Source: Chelydra serpentina (lineage: Eukaryota; Chordata; Testudines; Chelydridae). Taken from it: a stretch of DNA of 64,000 nt. Shown here in pieces: positions 1 through 10,990 of this stretch (positions are counted from its first letter, which is position 1; the number at the start of each line of letters is the position of its first letter). Under the pieces are notes generated by a model, which saw only the letters and a list, made by a program, of their open reading frames with translations, searched no databases and was not told the origin of the DNA. The stretch is from NCBI GenBank assembly GCA_037349315.1, contig JBAIAC010000018.1, forward strand, positions 1,116,001 through 1,180,000, read 5' to 3'. Made by a program: the position numbers and the translations under genes.

Positions 1-68
1 ATGCAGCTGAGGTTTATTAATCACCTGTTGATTTTCTAAATTGGCTCTGAACTCATAGGATGAATTTT

Positions 69-130
69 TCTGGCCCCATTGAAGTCCATGGGAGTTTTGC
101 CATTGATGTCAATGAAGCCAGAATTTCACA
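69..130. repeat. Short palindromic ancient repeat
   Basis: An imperfect inverted repeat. The left arm has TCTGGCCCCATTGAAGTC and the right arm has GATGTCAATGAAGCCAGA. The core resembles the TTGACTTCAATGGG motif that recurs through this window. It is probably a relic of an old non-autonomous DNA element; the family name is not known to me. Confidence 0.45.
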
Positions 131-797
131 CTTAGGTACCATTGTTCCAAACACAACAGTACCATTATTAGCCATCAATGCAACAACAATAATCAGTAAT
201 TTAACTGTAAAACTGCATGATGTACTGATGGGGATTAATTGGATGGTTTGGATTAAAGCAGATGGATTAATTGATAGTTTATCATTTTGTTTTGATGTAC
301 AAATAAACAGCAAAAGTAAATGTATATTTTAACCTACTGTGTCAGAATTGTGCACATGCAATGACTGTATTATCCCAAGAGGAGCCCCAGTAACATTTTA
401 AAATATCAAACATGTATACTGTAGATAAGCTCCTTGGGTAGGCTGATTTTTTTGTGCCTCGTAGCATCCATTTTTTAAGGTATAGTGAGTATCTTTTTTA
501 TTATTAAAACATTTTATTGCTTTTAAATGACATTCGTTTAATGGAATACATTACCCTGTGTCCTTGTGTTATTTTTATATTTATATAGTATTACAAAGTC
601 CTGTAAAATCATATGATATTATCAGGCAATGTGCTTATAGTATAAGTGAATTTTAGTGCTCATGAATGTATCTGATAATACTAAGGTAGGTAAAGTGTGA
701 GTGAGAACTCTCAGTCTTTGTCACAGAGTTCTACCAATGAATTCTTATCTTGATTTACAGTACCTCTGTTATCTAGTCTTGTGATGTGGATTACTCT
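131..797. other. AT-rich stretch, no gene seen
   Basis: AT-rich unique-looking DNA. I see no exon-like reading frame, structural RNA or recognisable repeat. Confidence 0.5.
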
Positions 798-1053
798 AAA
801 GCTATGTTCTCACTGCAAAAAATAGATGCATATTATATCAAAATTGCTAACTCAAAAATTAGCTATCTCAGTGTAAAATTCTAGTAGAGATAAAGGCACA
901 GGTAGTTTTTTAAATCTACAATGAGGTTTTTTTTATCTACTATCTAAAATGAGGTAGTGTCTCATCTCCACTAAGTGTCTCGTCTCCACATTTCTCTAGA
1001 TAGTCATCTCAGTGTAAAACACACTCTTTCTTGCAGTGAAGACATAACCTTAG
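798..1053. mobile_element. MITE with GCTATGTTCTCACTGCAA ends
   Basis: Non-autonomous DNA element of about 250 bp. The left end reads AGCTATGTTCTCACTGCAA, and the reverse complement of the right end reads GGTTATGTCTTCACTGCAAG, so the terminal inverted repeats match at most positions. It is flanked by TAA on the left and TTA on the right, compatible with Harbinger-type TWA targets. It has no coding capacity. Its ends differ from those of the GTCTACACTA MITEs in this window, so it is a separate family. Confidence 0.6.
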
Positions 1054-1702
1054 ACTACCAACACATTTTTAGGGTTGAACAAAGCCACATTTGCACCCGA
1101 GTCTTCAGAATTTTAGATTAGTTAGGTATCTGTTCTGCATTATGATTGTTACCAAAACATTGTATTTCACTATTAAGATCATGTAAAAATATAATTTGCT
1201 GTAATGGGGATGGGGGAGAGAAACATTTCCTAATATATCTGTGCATGTGTGTAGCATGTACTCTTCCCCCTTCTCCTCCACACCACCCCCCCAGCCCCCC
1301 GTACTCCTCCTGGGAGTCTTCCCACTGAATTCATTAGTCTTTCCTGCATCCAAGGCTGCCTGGAAGGGGTACGGTCAGGGGCAGTTTGTCCCTGACCACC
1401 CCACTTTGCAGGGGACCCCAGACTTAGTGCACTATGACCTGGGGTTGCAGTGCATCTCAGGTTGGGCCTGGCCACCCCAGTGTTTCCATTTATGGAGGGG
1501 TGAGACCTCTGTGATGCTGTGTTCTGCTTTAGGTGCTTGAAATGTTAGGAGGTATGGATTTGGATAAAACATGGAGGTTCACAAAACTTGGCACGTTGGG
1601 GAGTGTCAAGGGACTAGGTTGGTGCTGGGTGGTGGGCTGAGCCCCTTACGTTACAGGCCTAGTTTCCTGCATTAAGATTGGAGCCATATAGTTCAACCAC
1701 TC
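1054..1702. other. No gene; GC-richer patch at 1260-1560
   Basis: No supported gene. The part at about 1260-1560 is C/G-rich, with pyrimidine runs and short open frames on both strands that show no protein family signal. It may be an unidentified decayed repeat. Confidence 0.35.
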
Positions 1703-1705
1703 TTA

Positions 1706-1992
1706 GGGCTGGTCTACACTAACCCCCCCTGTCGAACTAAGATACGCAACTTCAGCTACGTTAATAACGTAGCTGAAGTCGAAGTATCTCAGTTCGATCT
1801 TACCTAGGGTCCAGACGCGGCGCGCAGGCTCCCCCCGTCGACAGTGCTTACTCCTCGCGACGAGCAGGATTACAAGCGTCGATGGGGGAGCACTTCCTGG
1901 TTCGATTTATCGCGTCTAGACAAGACACGATAAATCGAACCCAGAAGATCGATCCGACGCCTCCGACGCAGCGGGTAAGTGTAGCCTAGCCC
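1706..1992. mobile_element. Harbinger-type MITE, copy 1
   Basis: A 287-bp non-autonomous element flanked on both sides by TTA (1703-1705 and 1993-1995). The left end reads GGGCTGGTCTACACTA, and the right end in reverse complement reads GGGCTAGGCTACACTTA. It holds two internal palindromes: one around ACTTCAGCTACGTTAATAAC with its inverse, and one around GATTTATCGCGTCTAGACAA with its inverse. It has no ORF. It shares ends and internal layout with copies at 8063-8358 and 63214-63459, and shares the GTCTACACTA end with the full Harbinger at 31313-36744, which makes that element or a relative a plausible source of transposase. Confidence 0.85.
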
Positions 1993-1995
1993 TTA

Positions 1996-2827
1996 GACTG
2001 GATCTCTGGGTGGAATCCCCCGTTCAGCAACTGTGTTAACGTATCAGGCCCAACTGTGTTCGGCACCTTAAGCTCTTTCACCCCTACAGCAGCTGATTCA
2101 AGTGACTCCAAAACAGCCTCTTCATTCATCCCAACATACACAGCACTCGGAGCAAAGGTATAAAGGCCTATATGCTACCCCTTACCTAAACTTTAATCTT
2201 TCCTTGCAAGATCGGTAAATTCCCTTCAGCGAAGTTAATCAGCAACACCCGATTTTGTTAGGTGGTTGGGGGAATACTTTGTGGATCTGGGGAGAATCTG
2301 GGGGTAGATGGTGATGGCCGGGGGTACTCCATGAGAGGAGGAGGAGTGTTCAAATGGAATGATGGGGGCCACTGGGTGAGGTGATTGAGGGCTGGGTGGA
2401 AGCTGGAATTTGTTAGAAGAAGGCTGGCTGTTCATAGGGATCGGCGGGTGGGGGGATAAAGTCTGGAAGAGTAATTAGGACCCTCTCAATTTACATTCCC
2501 CTTCTGCTGCTGCCACTGCAATTTGCTCCTCCCAGCTTCTCTCTCATTGCTGAGATCCAGCGGTAGGAGCAGTAAGACAATAGTTGCTTTCTCAGCCAAT
2601 CTCTGGTGGCTGTGAGCCACAGTTGCAAGCCATTCCCACAGCCCCGCTGAATGTGTTCCATTTAGTATGGGCTGTGAGAGTGTGTGAGGAATGAAAGCAT
2701 CTTGTGTGACACTTAGCAGGTGTGTGTTGTGTAAGATGAACATAAAATCTAAATACTGAGGTACATCAGTACATGACTGATAGGTTTCCAAAAGAAGAAA
2801 GAATATTACCAACTGATTACAACAGCG
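1996..2827. other. No gene recognised
   Basis: Moderately GC-balanced sequence with short open frames on the minus strand (2235-2435, 2486-2812). These have no recognisable domain and compositionally biased residues, so they are likely chance ORFs. Part may be an old LTR fragment, but no ends were found. Confidence 0.35.
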
Positions 2828-2996
2828 GCGTTAGAGTCAGAACTCCTGGGTTCTTATTCATGACTTTGCTACTAAACTCAGTGTATGACTTTACGTAAAT
2901 TACTGAGGCTCTCTCTGGCTCAGATTACCTATGTATAAAAATTGGTCTAATGACTGTATCTCAGAGGGTGTTGTAAGCCTGAATATTTGTAAAACA
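2828..2996 (+). repeat. MIR SINE, degenerate
   Basis: Matches the MIR layout in sense orientation: a segment like 'actcctgggttctta', a 'ttgctactaaact' segment, a CTGTGTGACC-like 'gtgtatgactttacg', a 'ctctctggctcag' segment, then 'atgtataaaaattgg' and 'cagagggtgttgtaag'. MIR is an amniote-wide tRNA-derived CORE-SINE. This copy is old and diverged. Confidence 0.65.
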
Positions 2997-4110
2997 ATTT
3001 TGTGTGGTTTGATTGAAAAAAATGCATTAATAAAATATAACAGTTTAACTACGTTTATTTAAATAATAGATTTAGGGCTAAATTCTTAATTAAGAGTTGG
3101 CACTTTTTTGTGGGAATTATTTTGCTTTTTTATTGACAGTTGGAAGTCCTAGTTCTGTTTGACCTACTGATTTAATAGAAAGAATTATGAAGAAGCTGTA
3201 ATATTTTTGTAATACTAATTATTGTAAGGTATGTGCAACAGTGGTTCACATGCAGGAAATGTAGATACTTCTGAATTAAATAGCAGACTTTTTGTTTAAA
3301 ATAAAATAAAGCCTTGTGTCTGTACTTTTATGGGATATGGTGATTAAAGCTATGTCTGAAGGCAATTAATCCACTGGATCTGCAGTAATGTCAGGTTTCC
3401 ATGGTTTATTAATTTCATAATATGTCAGAATTTTAATATTTCTCCTTTTAGTTTTCTCCTTCACATTGTTATGTAGTACCTAGTGATAAAGGAGAATGCT
3501 AAAAGGACTATTGCAGAAAAGAACAAGAATGTTGCACATCTCTGTGGTTTTGTAATAGGCCAGTTCCTTACATTTCACAAAAGGGAAAGACATCAAACAA
3601 AACAAGAGTTGGAAAAGGCCCATGGTTCTCCATTGTTTTTACTTTGTATTTCTTAAAATGCTTTTGTTGATTATTTATTTGTATTTCATCTTCCTTGGAA
3701 TGACAACTGCAGAGGCACTTACATATGGAGTGAAAGATTGTCTTGTTCCATTGTAGTATCTGTTCAGCATCTGCCGAAATAAAATTTACAAAATTTAGTA
3801 AACAACAGATACCTCTCTGATCATGAGAACACTAGGCAAGAGAGACAGTTACCCTCTTTTTTCTGAAAATGGTCGTGCCACATTAGGGCACTTACCATTA
3901 CCACAGCAACACTGGTACATTCTGCCCTTGTCAAAAGTGTGAAAAGAGTCTAGAATACACAATAAAAATCCATATTGTGGATCAAAAAGGACAAATGTTT
4001 CCTTAAGTATATATTTTGAACCAAACATATAACATGAAAAGAGCAAAACATATATTTTATATTATATATTCTATTCTAGTCTAGTCTATTCTATTATGTA
4101 GTATAACATG
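2997..4110. other. AT-rich stretch, no gene seen
   Basis: No gene or dated repeat seen. Ends with a CTATT/CTAGT simple-repeat-like run (about 4070-4095) just before the hAT relic. Confidence 0.45.
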
Positions 4111-5253
4111 CAATTTATTTAAATATTTTTGGATATTTTCTACATTTTCAAATAGACTGATTTCAATTACAACACCGAATACAAAGTGTACACTGCTCAC
4201 TTTATATTTATTTTTATTACAAATATTTGAACTGTAAAAAACAAAAGAAATAGTATTTTTCAAGTCATCTAATACAAATACTGTAGTGCAATCTCTTTAT
4301 CGTAAAGTACAACTTACAAATGTAATTTTTTTTGTTACATAACTGCACTCAGAAACAAAACAATGTAAACCTTCAGAGCCTACAAGTCCACTCAGTCCTA
4401 TTTCTTGTTCAGCCAATCGCTCAGACAAACAAGTTTGTTTACATTTGCAGGAGATAATGCTGCCTGCTTCTTGTTCACAATGTCACCTGAAGTGAGAACA
4501 GGCGTTCGCATGGCACTGTTGTAGCCGGCTTTGCAAGATATTTACATGCCAGATGTACTAAAGATTCATATGTCCCTTCATGCTTCATCCACCATTCCAG
4601 AGGACATGTGTCCATGCTGATGACAAGTTCTGCTCGATAACAATCCAAAGCAGTGTGGAGCGATGCATGTTCATTTTCATCATCTGAGTCAGATGCCACC
4701 AGCAGCAGATAGATTTTCGTTTTTGGTGGTTTGGGTTCTGTAGTTCCTGCATTGGAGTGTTGCTCTTTTAAGACTTCTGAAAGTATGCTCCACACCTCGT
4801 CCCTCTCAGACTTTGGAAGGCACTTCAGATTCTTAAACCTTGGGTCGAGTGTGGTAGCTATCTTTAGAAATCTTACATTGGTACCTTCTTTGTGTTTTGT
4901 CAAACCTGCAGCGAAAGTGTTCTTAAGATGAACATTGTGCTGAGTCGTCATTCAAGACTACTATAACATGAAATATATGGCACATGTATGAGGTGAATTG
5001 AAAAATACTATTTCTTTTGCTTATCATTTTTACAGTGCAAATATTTGTAAAAAAATAGTAAAAAGTGAGCAGTGTACACTTTATATTCTGTGTTGTAATT
5101 GAAATCAGTCTATTTGAAAATGTAGAAAAAATCTCAAAATATTTAATAAATTTCAATTGGTTTTCTGTTTAACAATACAATTAAATCTGCGAATAATCAT
5201 GATTAATTTTTTTAGTTAAGCACATGAGTTAACTGCGATTAATCAACAGCCCT
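4111..5253 (-). mobile_element. Truncated hAT transposon with long inverted arms
   Basis: A relic holding only the last part of a hAT transposase gene on the minus strand (4398-4951), flanked by two long near-identical inverted arms: 4111-4277 on the left and about 4986-5158 on the right. Both contain TACATTTTCAAATAGACTGA or its inverse and GTGTACACTGCTCAC or its inverse. The right side extends a further 95 bases to a terminus whose inverse starts CTAGGGCTGTTGATTAATC, hAT-like. The matching left terminus is missing, so the element is left-truncated and internally deleted: the N-terminal two thirds of the transposase are absent. Confidence 0.75.
4398..4951 (-). pseudogene. hAT transposase, C-terminal dimerisation region
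   Basis: An open frame runs from 4951 down to 4475 (158 aa). It starts in the middle of the family's catalytic region and ends with the hallmark hAT C-terminal dimerisation block: CPLEWWMKHEGTYESL, then LACKYLAKPATT, then VPCERLFS. Right after ERLFS the frame is lost. In the next frame the sequence continues with GDIVNKKQAALSPANVNK and ends at a stop at 4398-4400, so a single-base deletion near 4490 broke the end of the protein. Upstream, the RNase H-like DDE core and the BED zinc finger usual for this family are not present. hAT transposases cut and rejoin element ends; this remnant can do neither. Family assignment is firm; subfamily is not resolved. Confidence 0.8.
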
Positions 5254-8059
5254 AGTTTCTGTTTTCAACATGAATTCACATCAACAATGGCAGATTGAAC
5301 GAGAAGAAATACTATTAAAAACAGTGTTCATTTTCCATTATACCCAACACTCTCAACTACATTTAAATTTTTGTGCCTGAATTTACTTTGGGTGAAATTT
5401 GTAAGGCCGGCCCCAAAGCCTGTTTACCACTTACACTCTATTTTAGGCTGCACGGTTGCGAATTTCACACATTGAGAAGACGCTGTCTCCAGTATAACCA
5501 ACAGTAACACAGGAGATCTCTTAATTGTTCATTAATAGATAGATCACATATTGAGGTTTATGAGTCTGCTACTGCAAAAGAGCTACTGATGCTGGTCCTT
5601 TAGCTCGAGCAGTAGAGACCCATGCCTTTAGATTTAGATGCCCTGAGTTCAGTCTCAACAGGAGCATTAGTATTTAGTCTTCCATGTGTAATATCTCCAC
5701 ATACCTCTAAAAGAAGGAATCCTGGCTTTAACACAAGCACTAATGCCGGATAATTGTAAAAAAGAAGGAAGGAAGGCAAACCTAAATTGGGGTGAGAGAT
5801 CAGCTGTTTCCAGAAAAGAAACTGGAAAAAAAGAGAAGAGCAATTCTAATCCAAACACAACGTGTGGTTCATTTTCCACAACAAGAGAGAATTCAAAATC
5901 CAACATAACAGGAATGCAAATACAAGATTACACTGAGCGATGAGTGATTAAGATATTTGGTGAGTAAAAATAAAATGTAGAGTTAATCATCATCCTGGAT
6001 TATTAGAGTTAATAATCACTAATAACACAAAAGGTTTAATATCTTACTTTTATATGGAATTAATACATTTATGTAAAGTTGAGAAGTGTAACTTAATGAA
6101 GGCTTGGAAAGCTATTTTAGGGAAGTAAATTAGAGCTCCAATGGAAGCAACTATGGTAAGGGGCGAGTAGACTTTTAAATGCACTACTCTTAAAGGACAT
6201 CATGTTAAAAATAGGTACTGCAGGCCTGGGGGAAATATTCCTAAATTGTGGTGGTGATGTTGCGAGGACTTAGAACCTTTTCCCAAGTTTAGTAGAGCTA
6301 CTCTAACATCCAAACATTTTGGAAGGGTACTTTGCCATAAATAAAACTGGGATGGAATTTCTGTTTGATCCATTCATAATGTTCCTAGGTCTCCCAGTCA
6401 AAGGGGAAAAGATAACTCTGTTTTCAAATCAGTTGACTATAATATGTTATACTATGGTGGCAAATTGGCAACAGGTGATTTGACTCTAGAGAACTGTTTT
6501 GACAGAGTTTGGGCAGTTTTCTGGGGAGAAACACTATAATACAAGGTGACTCTCTAGTCTGCATGTGACGTTCATAGATGATGGTTGCATTCTTGTAATT
6601 AAATGGATGAGAATCAAACTCCATCTATGGTCAGACATTGATAGGAGAAAAGGTAACTTCCCTCTTATGGCTGCTTTTTTGCTTCTCATATTGCTGTGTA
6701 AAATATAAGTGTTTTCTACATACTTCAAGGAATTCAATGGAAACTTAGCATTGGGTATATATCATATCTGTATGATCTGCTTTCATCTACCCAATTAGTA
6801 CAGTAAATGTTTTGGATCACATGGTTTTCAGAAACATTTGCACAAATAAAACACAACAATGAACATTACCCCTTTCACTGCTGGTCTTCTACAGAAATAA
6901 CCACGGTGTTGATATTCTTTGACATTCTAGATGTGATCATTGCATTGTAAGGTTGTAGCTAATACATTCTAGACTAAGTCTTTCATCCATTAGTAGTTGA
7001 TTTACATGAGTCAATCCTATTAAAGATTGTTGGGGATTGCATATACAAACTCTTTCTTAAGCTTCTCCTCATACATTGAGAAAGAAAAGCTCGAGGATAG
7101 AATTAACATGCACAGCATCATAAGTGAATGTAAAAGAGTAAATGAACTTATTGATAATTTCAAAAGGTGCAACATGTCTGAAAAAAAGAAACCATTTTGA
7201 GATAAACTTGAAATCTGCTAGGTAAGTAGGAAAACCTTGAACATTACAATAATCTGTTGCTATTTTTTCATTATCTTTGTAATTATAGATTTGAGATTTT
7301 AGAAATCTGTAGTAAGACTTAGACTTACATTTGATGTTGCTTTTGATGACTACATTAAACAGTAATCAAAGTGAAGTAGTACTTGAAAATCGTAAATGAG
7401 ACCATTTTATATATTTTAAACTTTGCCAGCAGTTGTTTAATTGGTTAATGAAAACAGAGGGTGTGCAACGATTCCACCTAAAGCTGTGATCTCATTAGAT
7501 CTCAAAAGATAAGCAGAATCTAGTTGGGGAGTACCAGCAAAAGGAATCTCTAAGGAAAACAAGTGAGGTAATGGTGATTCAGTTGGCATTTTGACCTCTA
7601 ATTCAATATTAAACCCATGCCTTGGCATGGTCTTACGGATACTGTGTCATGTGTTGGTTTTGGATAAGGCATAAAACCAAGATCCTGACTGTTTGTGGTT
7701 ATTAAAGGTCATTTTGTCAGAGCCCCTATGTCCTGCCCAAATTCTGATTTTGACTACTACATGCTGACTACCTAAATTCCCCCTGTAGTTTCAATTAGTT
7801 GCCGCATTCTTCACCTTCTGTCTTGAACTGTTTAGGAGAATGGCTGTGATGTTGAATGGTTGGTGTGTTTTACCCTACAACGGATCACAGTTCAGCAGTG
7901 GGTGATTCCCTACGTCTGTATTTAGTGTTTGTCAGTAAAGTCTGTAGAGTGCTTGGATTCATCTGAATGAATGCTCCTACCAGATAAAGAATACATGATT
8001 ACCAAAATTAAAAGTATTGTAGTGTGTGTATATAAATAGACACCCACTTGGTTTATTAC
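5254..8059. other. Long AT-rich stretch, no gene seen
   Basis: About 2.8 kb of unique-looking AT-rich DNA. Short open frames on both strands (for example 5667-5906, 6424-6737, 7437-7628) lack domains and appear to be chance. No inverted-repeat element or structural RNA was recognised. Confidence 0.45.
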
Positions 8060-8062
8060 TAA

Positions 8063-8358
8063 GGGCTGGTCTACACTAGCCCCATAATTCGAACTAAGAT
8101 ACGCAACTTCAGCTACGTGAATAACGTAGCTGAAGTCGAACTATCTTAGTTCGAATGAAAAAGCACTTACCCGGGGTCCACACGCGGGGCGCAGGCTCCC
8201 CCGTCGACTCCGCCTACTCTGTTCATCGAGCTGGATTACCAGCGTCGACGGCGGAACACTTCCTGGTTCGATTGATCGCGTCTAGACAAGACGCGATAAA
8301 TCGAACCCAGAAGATCGATCCCGTGCCTCCGACAGGATGCGTGAGTATAGACGTACCC
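8063..8358. mobile_element. Harbinger-type MITE, copy 2
   Basis: A 296-bp non-autonomous element flanked by TAA (8060-8062) and TTA (8359-8361). The left end is GGGCTGGTCTACACTAG; the inverse of the right end is GGGTACGTCTATACTCAC. It carries the same two palindromes as copy 1 (CAACTTCAGCTACGTGAATA with its inverse, then CGCGTCTAGACAAGACGCG) and aligns along its whole length with 1706-1992. The short ORF crossing it (8155-8418) is a by-product of the GC-rich interior, not a gene. Confidence 0.85.
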
Positions 8359-10229
8359 TTAGAAAAGTATAGTAATAGATTGATTTGTATAATATATACT
8401 ATTACACAATCTTTGTAAAGATAGTCACACTTCTCAATTACACAAATACAAAAAAAAAGTTTGTTTTAAAGATATTGCAGCTCTAGGGTGGATTTTGTGA
8501 TGTCAACCAGCAAGTTGAAAGTAGCTATTGTTTGCCAAATGTAATAAGTTGCCAGAAAATAATTAAATACTCAGGAATATGAGTGTCTGAAACTGTCCTA
8601 CACATACAAGTGCAGGCTTCTCATATGCATAAAAACAGGCTCTTGTTATGTTCCCAATCAGCATAATGTGATTTTATACTCAATGATGTGCCATGTCTAC
8701 AATAAATGAAAGTTATTGCTTCCACTTGCCATTATTTCCTTTGGAAACGACAACTCCCATGGTATCAGAACACCAAAGAAGCTGAAATTTATAATTGATT
8801 TTGACATTGTCTCTGTGTAATATTGTAGTCTGTTTAATTTTCCTTTGTGTAATTTGAAAGGCATGAATGTGCCTGGCATATTGATAGTTAGGTTCCTTAA
8901 TGCCTTTCTAGCAGTTTTCTTCATTTTTGAAGAAGCGTCAAAATTAGACAGCAAAACAATAAATAAATGTTCTTTAGTGTTTCTAGAATGACAATATACT
9001 TTCTTCAAACAAGCTTTTCCGTGGGCCTCTGGAGTCTAACTGGAAAGAGAGTTTTCTGTGATGTTGCTATAAAGTATTGTCAGAGAGCTGGTTGAGCTTT
9101 CCCTGTTGGACATTCACCAGACTTCTGTGAGGAGATCCAAAGGCTGAACCTCACCTTATGGGGCTAGGCAGAATTTAGGCACTGTCCTAGACTTTGGGCC
9201 TCTAGGCAGGCGCTCCAAGTTTAGATCTCATGTCTGATACCTCTCCTGGAGTGGGGACTCCACTGCCCAATTGCCTAGGCCCTGAAACTGGTGCCATCTC
9301 TGCCAAACCTTCCCAGCAGCTCTTCCCCAGAATCACAGTGAAGGTGTGACCCTCCTGATTCCCAATTTACTTCTCCAGGGTACGCAGTAGTGAGAGCCAA
9401 CAGATACATAGACAGACTTAGCACAGGATTTTAAAAAATCAGTACTCTTCACTTAGTAGTTCAATAAGTACACAGATCTATACACAATAATAAACACACC
9501 TATATACATTTCCCTGTCTCAGGTTCCTTGCCACCACCACTCTGGAGTTCTTTGGGTTTAGGCACAATTAAGTGCCCAGGATACTTCTCCTTCAGCTCAT
9601 GAAACATGGAGTCTTTCCATCCCAGATAGCTCCTACCTTTTTTTTTTAAACAACTCTTGGTTGGTCCTGCAGACCCTCCTCCTCCCCCCCACAAGTTATT
9701 TTTCCCCCTTTGATCTTCCTATGAGTCCTTTTAAATCTCTGCTTTGTCATGTCTCTTTTTCCTGTTTAGATGTTTTCCACTCTCTCCACTTCCCCCTTCT
9801 TGAATAGAAGGTGGAGGAATTAGCTTCATCCAATCTCCTTAGACCCATTGTTTGGTCCAGAGTACAGTTGTTAAGGTTAATGACTCTCCATTGTCCCTGG
9901 TCTGGTATGTACATAGTTGCAGCCTATGTCAGCAAATGGTGGATTCCACATCCAGATAGAGACATTCCCTGACACAGTTTTGTAATAACTTCACAATATC
10001 AACCAGGATTCATAAGTTGTAGACACAGATTCCCCAAAACATCGCAGAATTACACTTCAGATTTTCTTGACATCAGTTCAAGCCATGATGGGCTTATATT
10101 CCTTGTAGGCTGCTGGCTTTCATACTAGACTAGAAATTCTCCTACTTTGACTGAGTGGCAAAAACTACCATTCATGAATCATCTTAGAGTAAGCACCTCT
10201 GTTTAATAGCTAAATTTTTACTAATAACT
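8359..10229. other. No gene recognised; possible old LTR fragments at 9100-9700
   Basis: 8365-9060 is AT-rich and featureless. About 9100-9700 is less AT-rich with pyrimidine-rich tracts of the kind seen in decayed LTR retroelements, but I cannot delimit ends or protein motifs. No gene is supported. Confidence 0.35.
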
Positions 10230-10990
10230 CTCTCCACTTGGGAAGCACATTTTTACAATGCTGTAACGCAATGGAACCCACCTCTTGTGGGCACACCAGG
10301 GCTTCGTCCCTGGAGGCAATGGCTTCACCCTCACTGGGCTGTTCTGGCCCCAGCTGGACCACTAAGCTGTTCGGATTCTCTTTTGGGGGTTTATCGCTGT
10401 CCAATTGTAGGCCCCTTCCCCAGGGGCCTATAAAGGAGACCCGGGCTCACCCCCTACTCTGGGTCCCAGCCCAGGGACCCTAAGAATAGCAGCCACACTT
10501 CGCCATGTCCCTTTAATGAAACTGCCTTCAGTTCCCTGGGCGACTTCTCCGTGGCCCCAGCCTTCACCAAAGTTTCATTCTTAGCTCAGAGTTCTTCTGT
10601 GTTCAGGCCCAGCAGTCATCCAGGAGCTCTCTCTCTCACTCCCCCAGTCCCTGCGGGTACTCAGCTGTCCGTGGTGCTCCAGTTCCCTATGGCCAGCCAG
10701 GAGCATCACCTGCACCCCCTGGCTTCAGCAAGAAACTGCCTGTCTCTGGTTCTGCAGTTTCTTTTAATATGGCCCTCCTGGGCCCTGATTGGCTAGCCCT
10801 TTGCATACTCCCCCAATTGGGTACTTCCTGCAGTCTCTCTAGGTCGCACGTAGAACTTAGCTCTACTGCTCCTTTCCTGGGACGGGTGTGGCAGGACCCT
10901 GAGGCCTCTAGCAGGGAGCCTCTGGGCCTAGTCCTCTCCATCATCCATGCATACCTCCGTGTGGTGTTCTGTATTAAATTACGTACTCCT
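10230..10990 (-). mobile_element. Possible degenerate LTR-type repeat
   Basis: A GC-rich island in AT-rich surroundings. It has pyrimidine-rich blocks, a 'ggggcctataaaggagac' segment near 10420, and repeated 'cctgggccctgattggc'-like text near 10777. This style matches widespread turtle LTR-element sequence in minus orientation, but no terminal TG...CA pair or TSD was fixed. Open frames over it on both strands are composition artefacts. Confidence 0.3.

Noticed and set aside
1241..1540. 99-aa plus-strand frame in a GC-richer patch
   Set aside because: Open on both strands and strongly composition-driven; no family signal.
8697..9008. 103-aa minus-strand frame starting MKKVYCHS
   Set aside because: No domain, and no neighbouring exon signals; likely chance.
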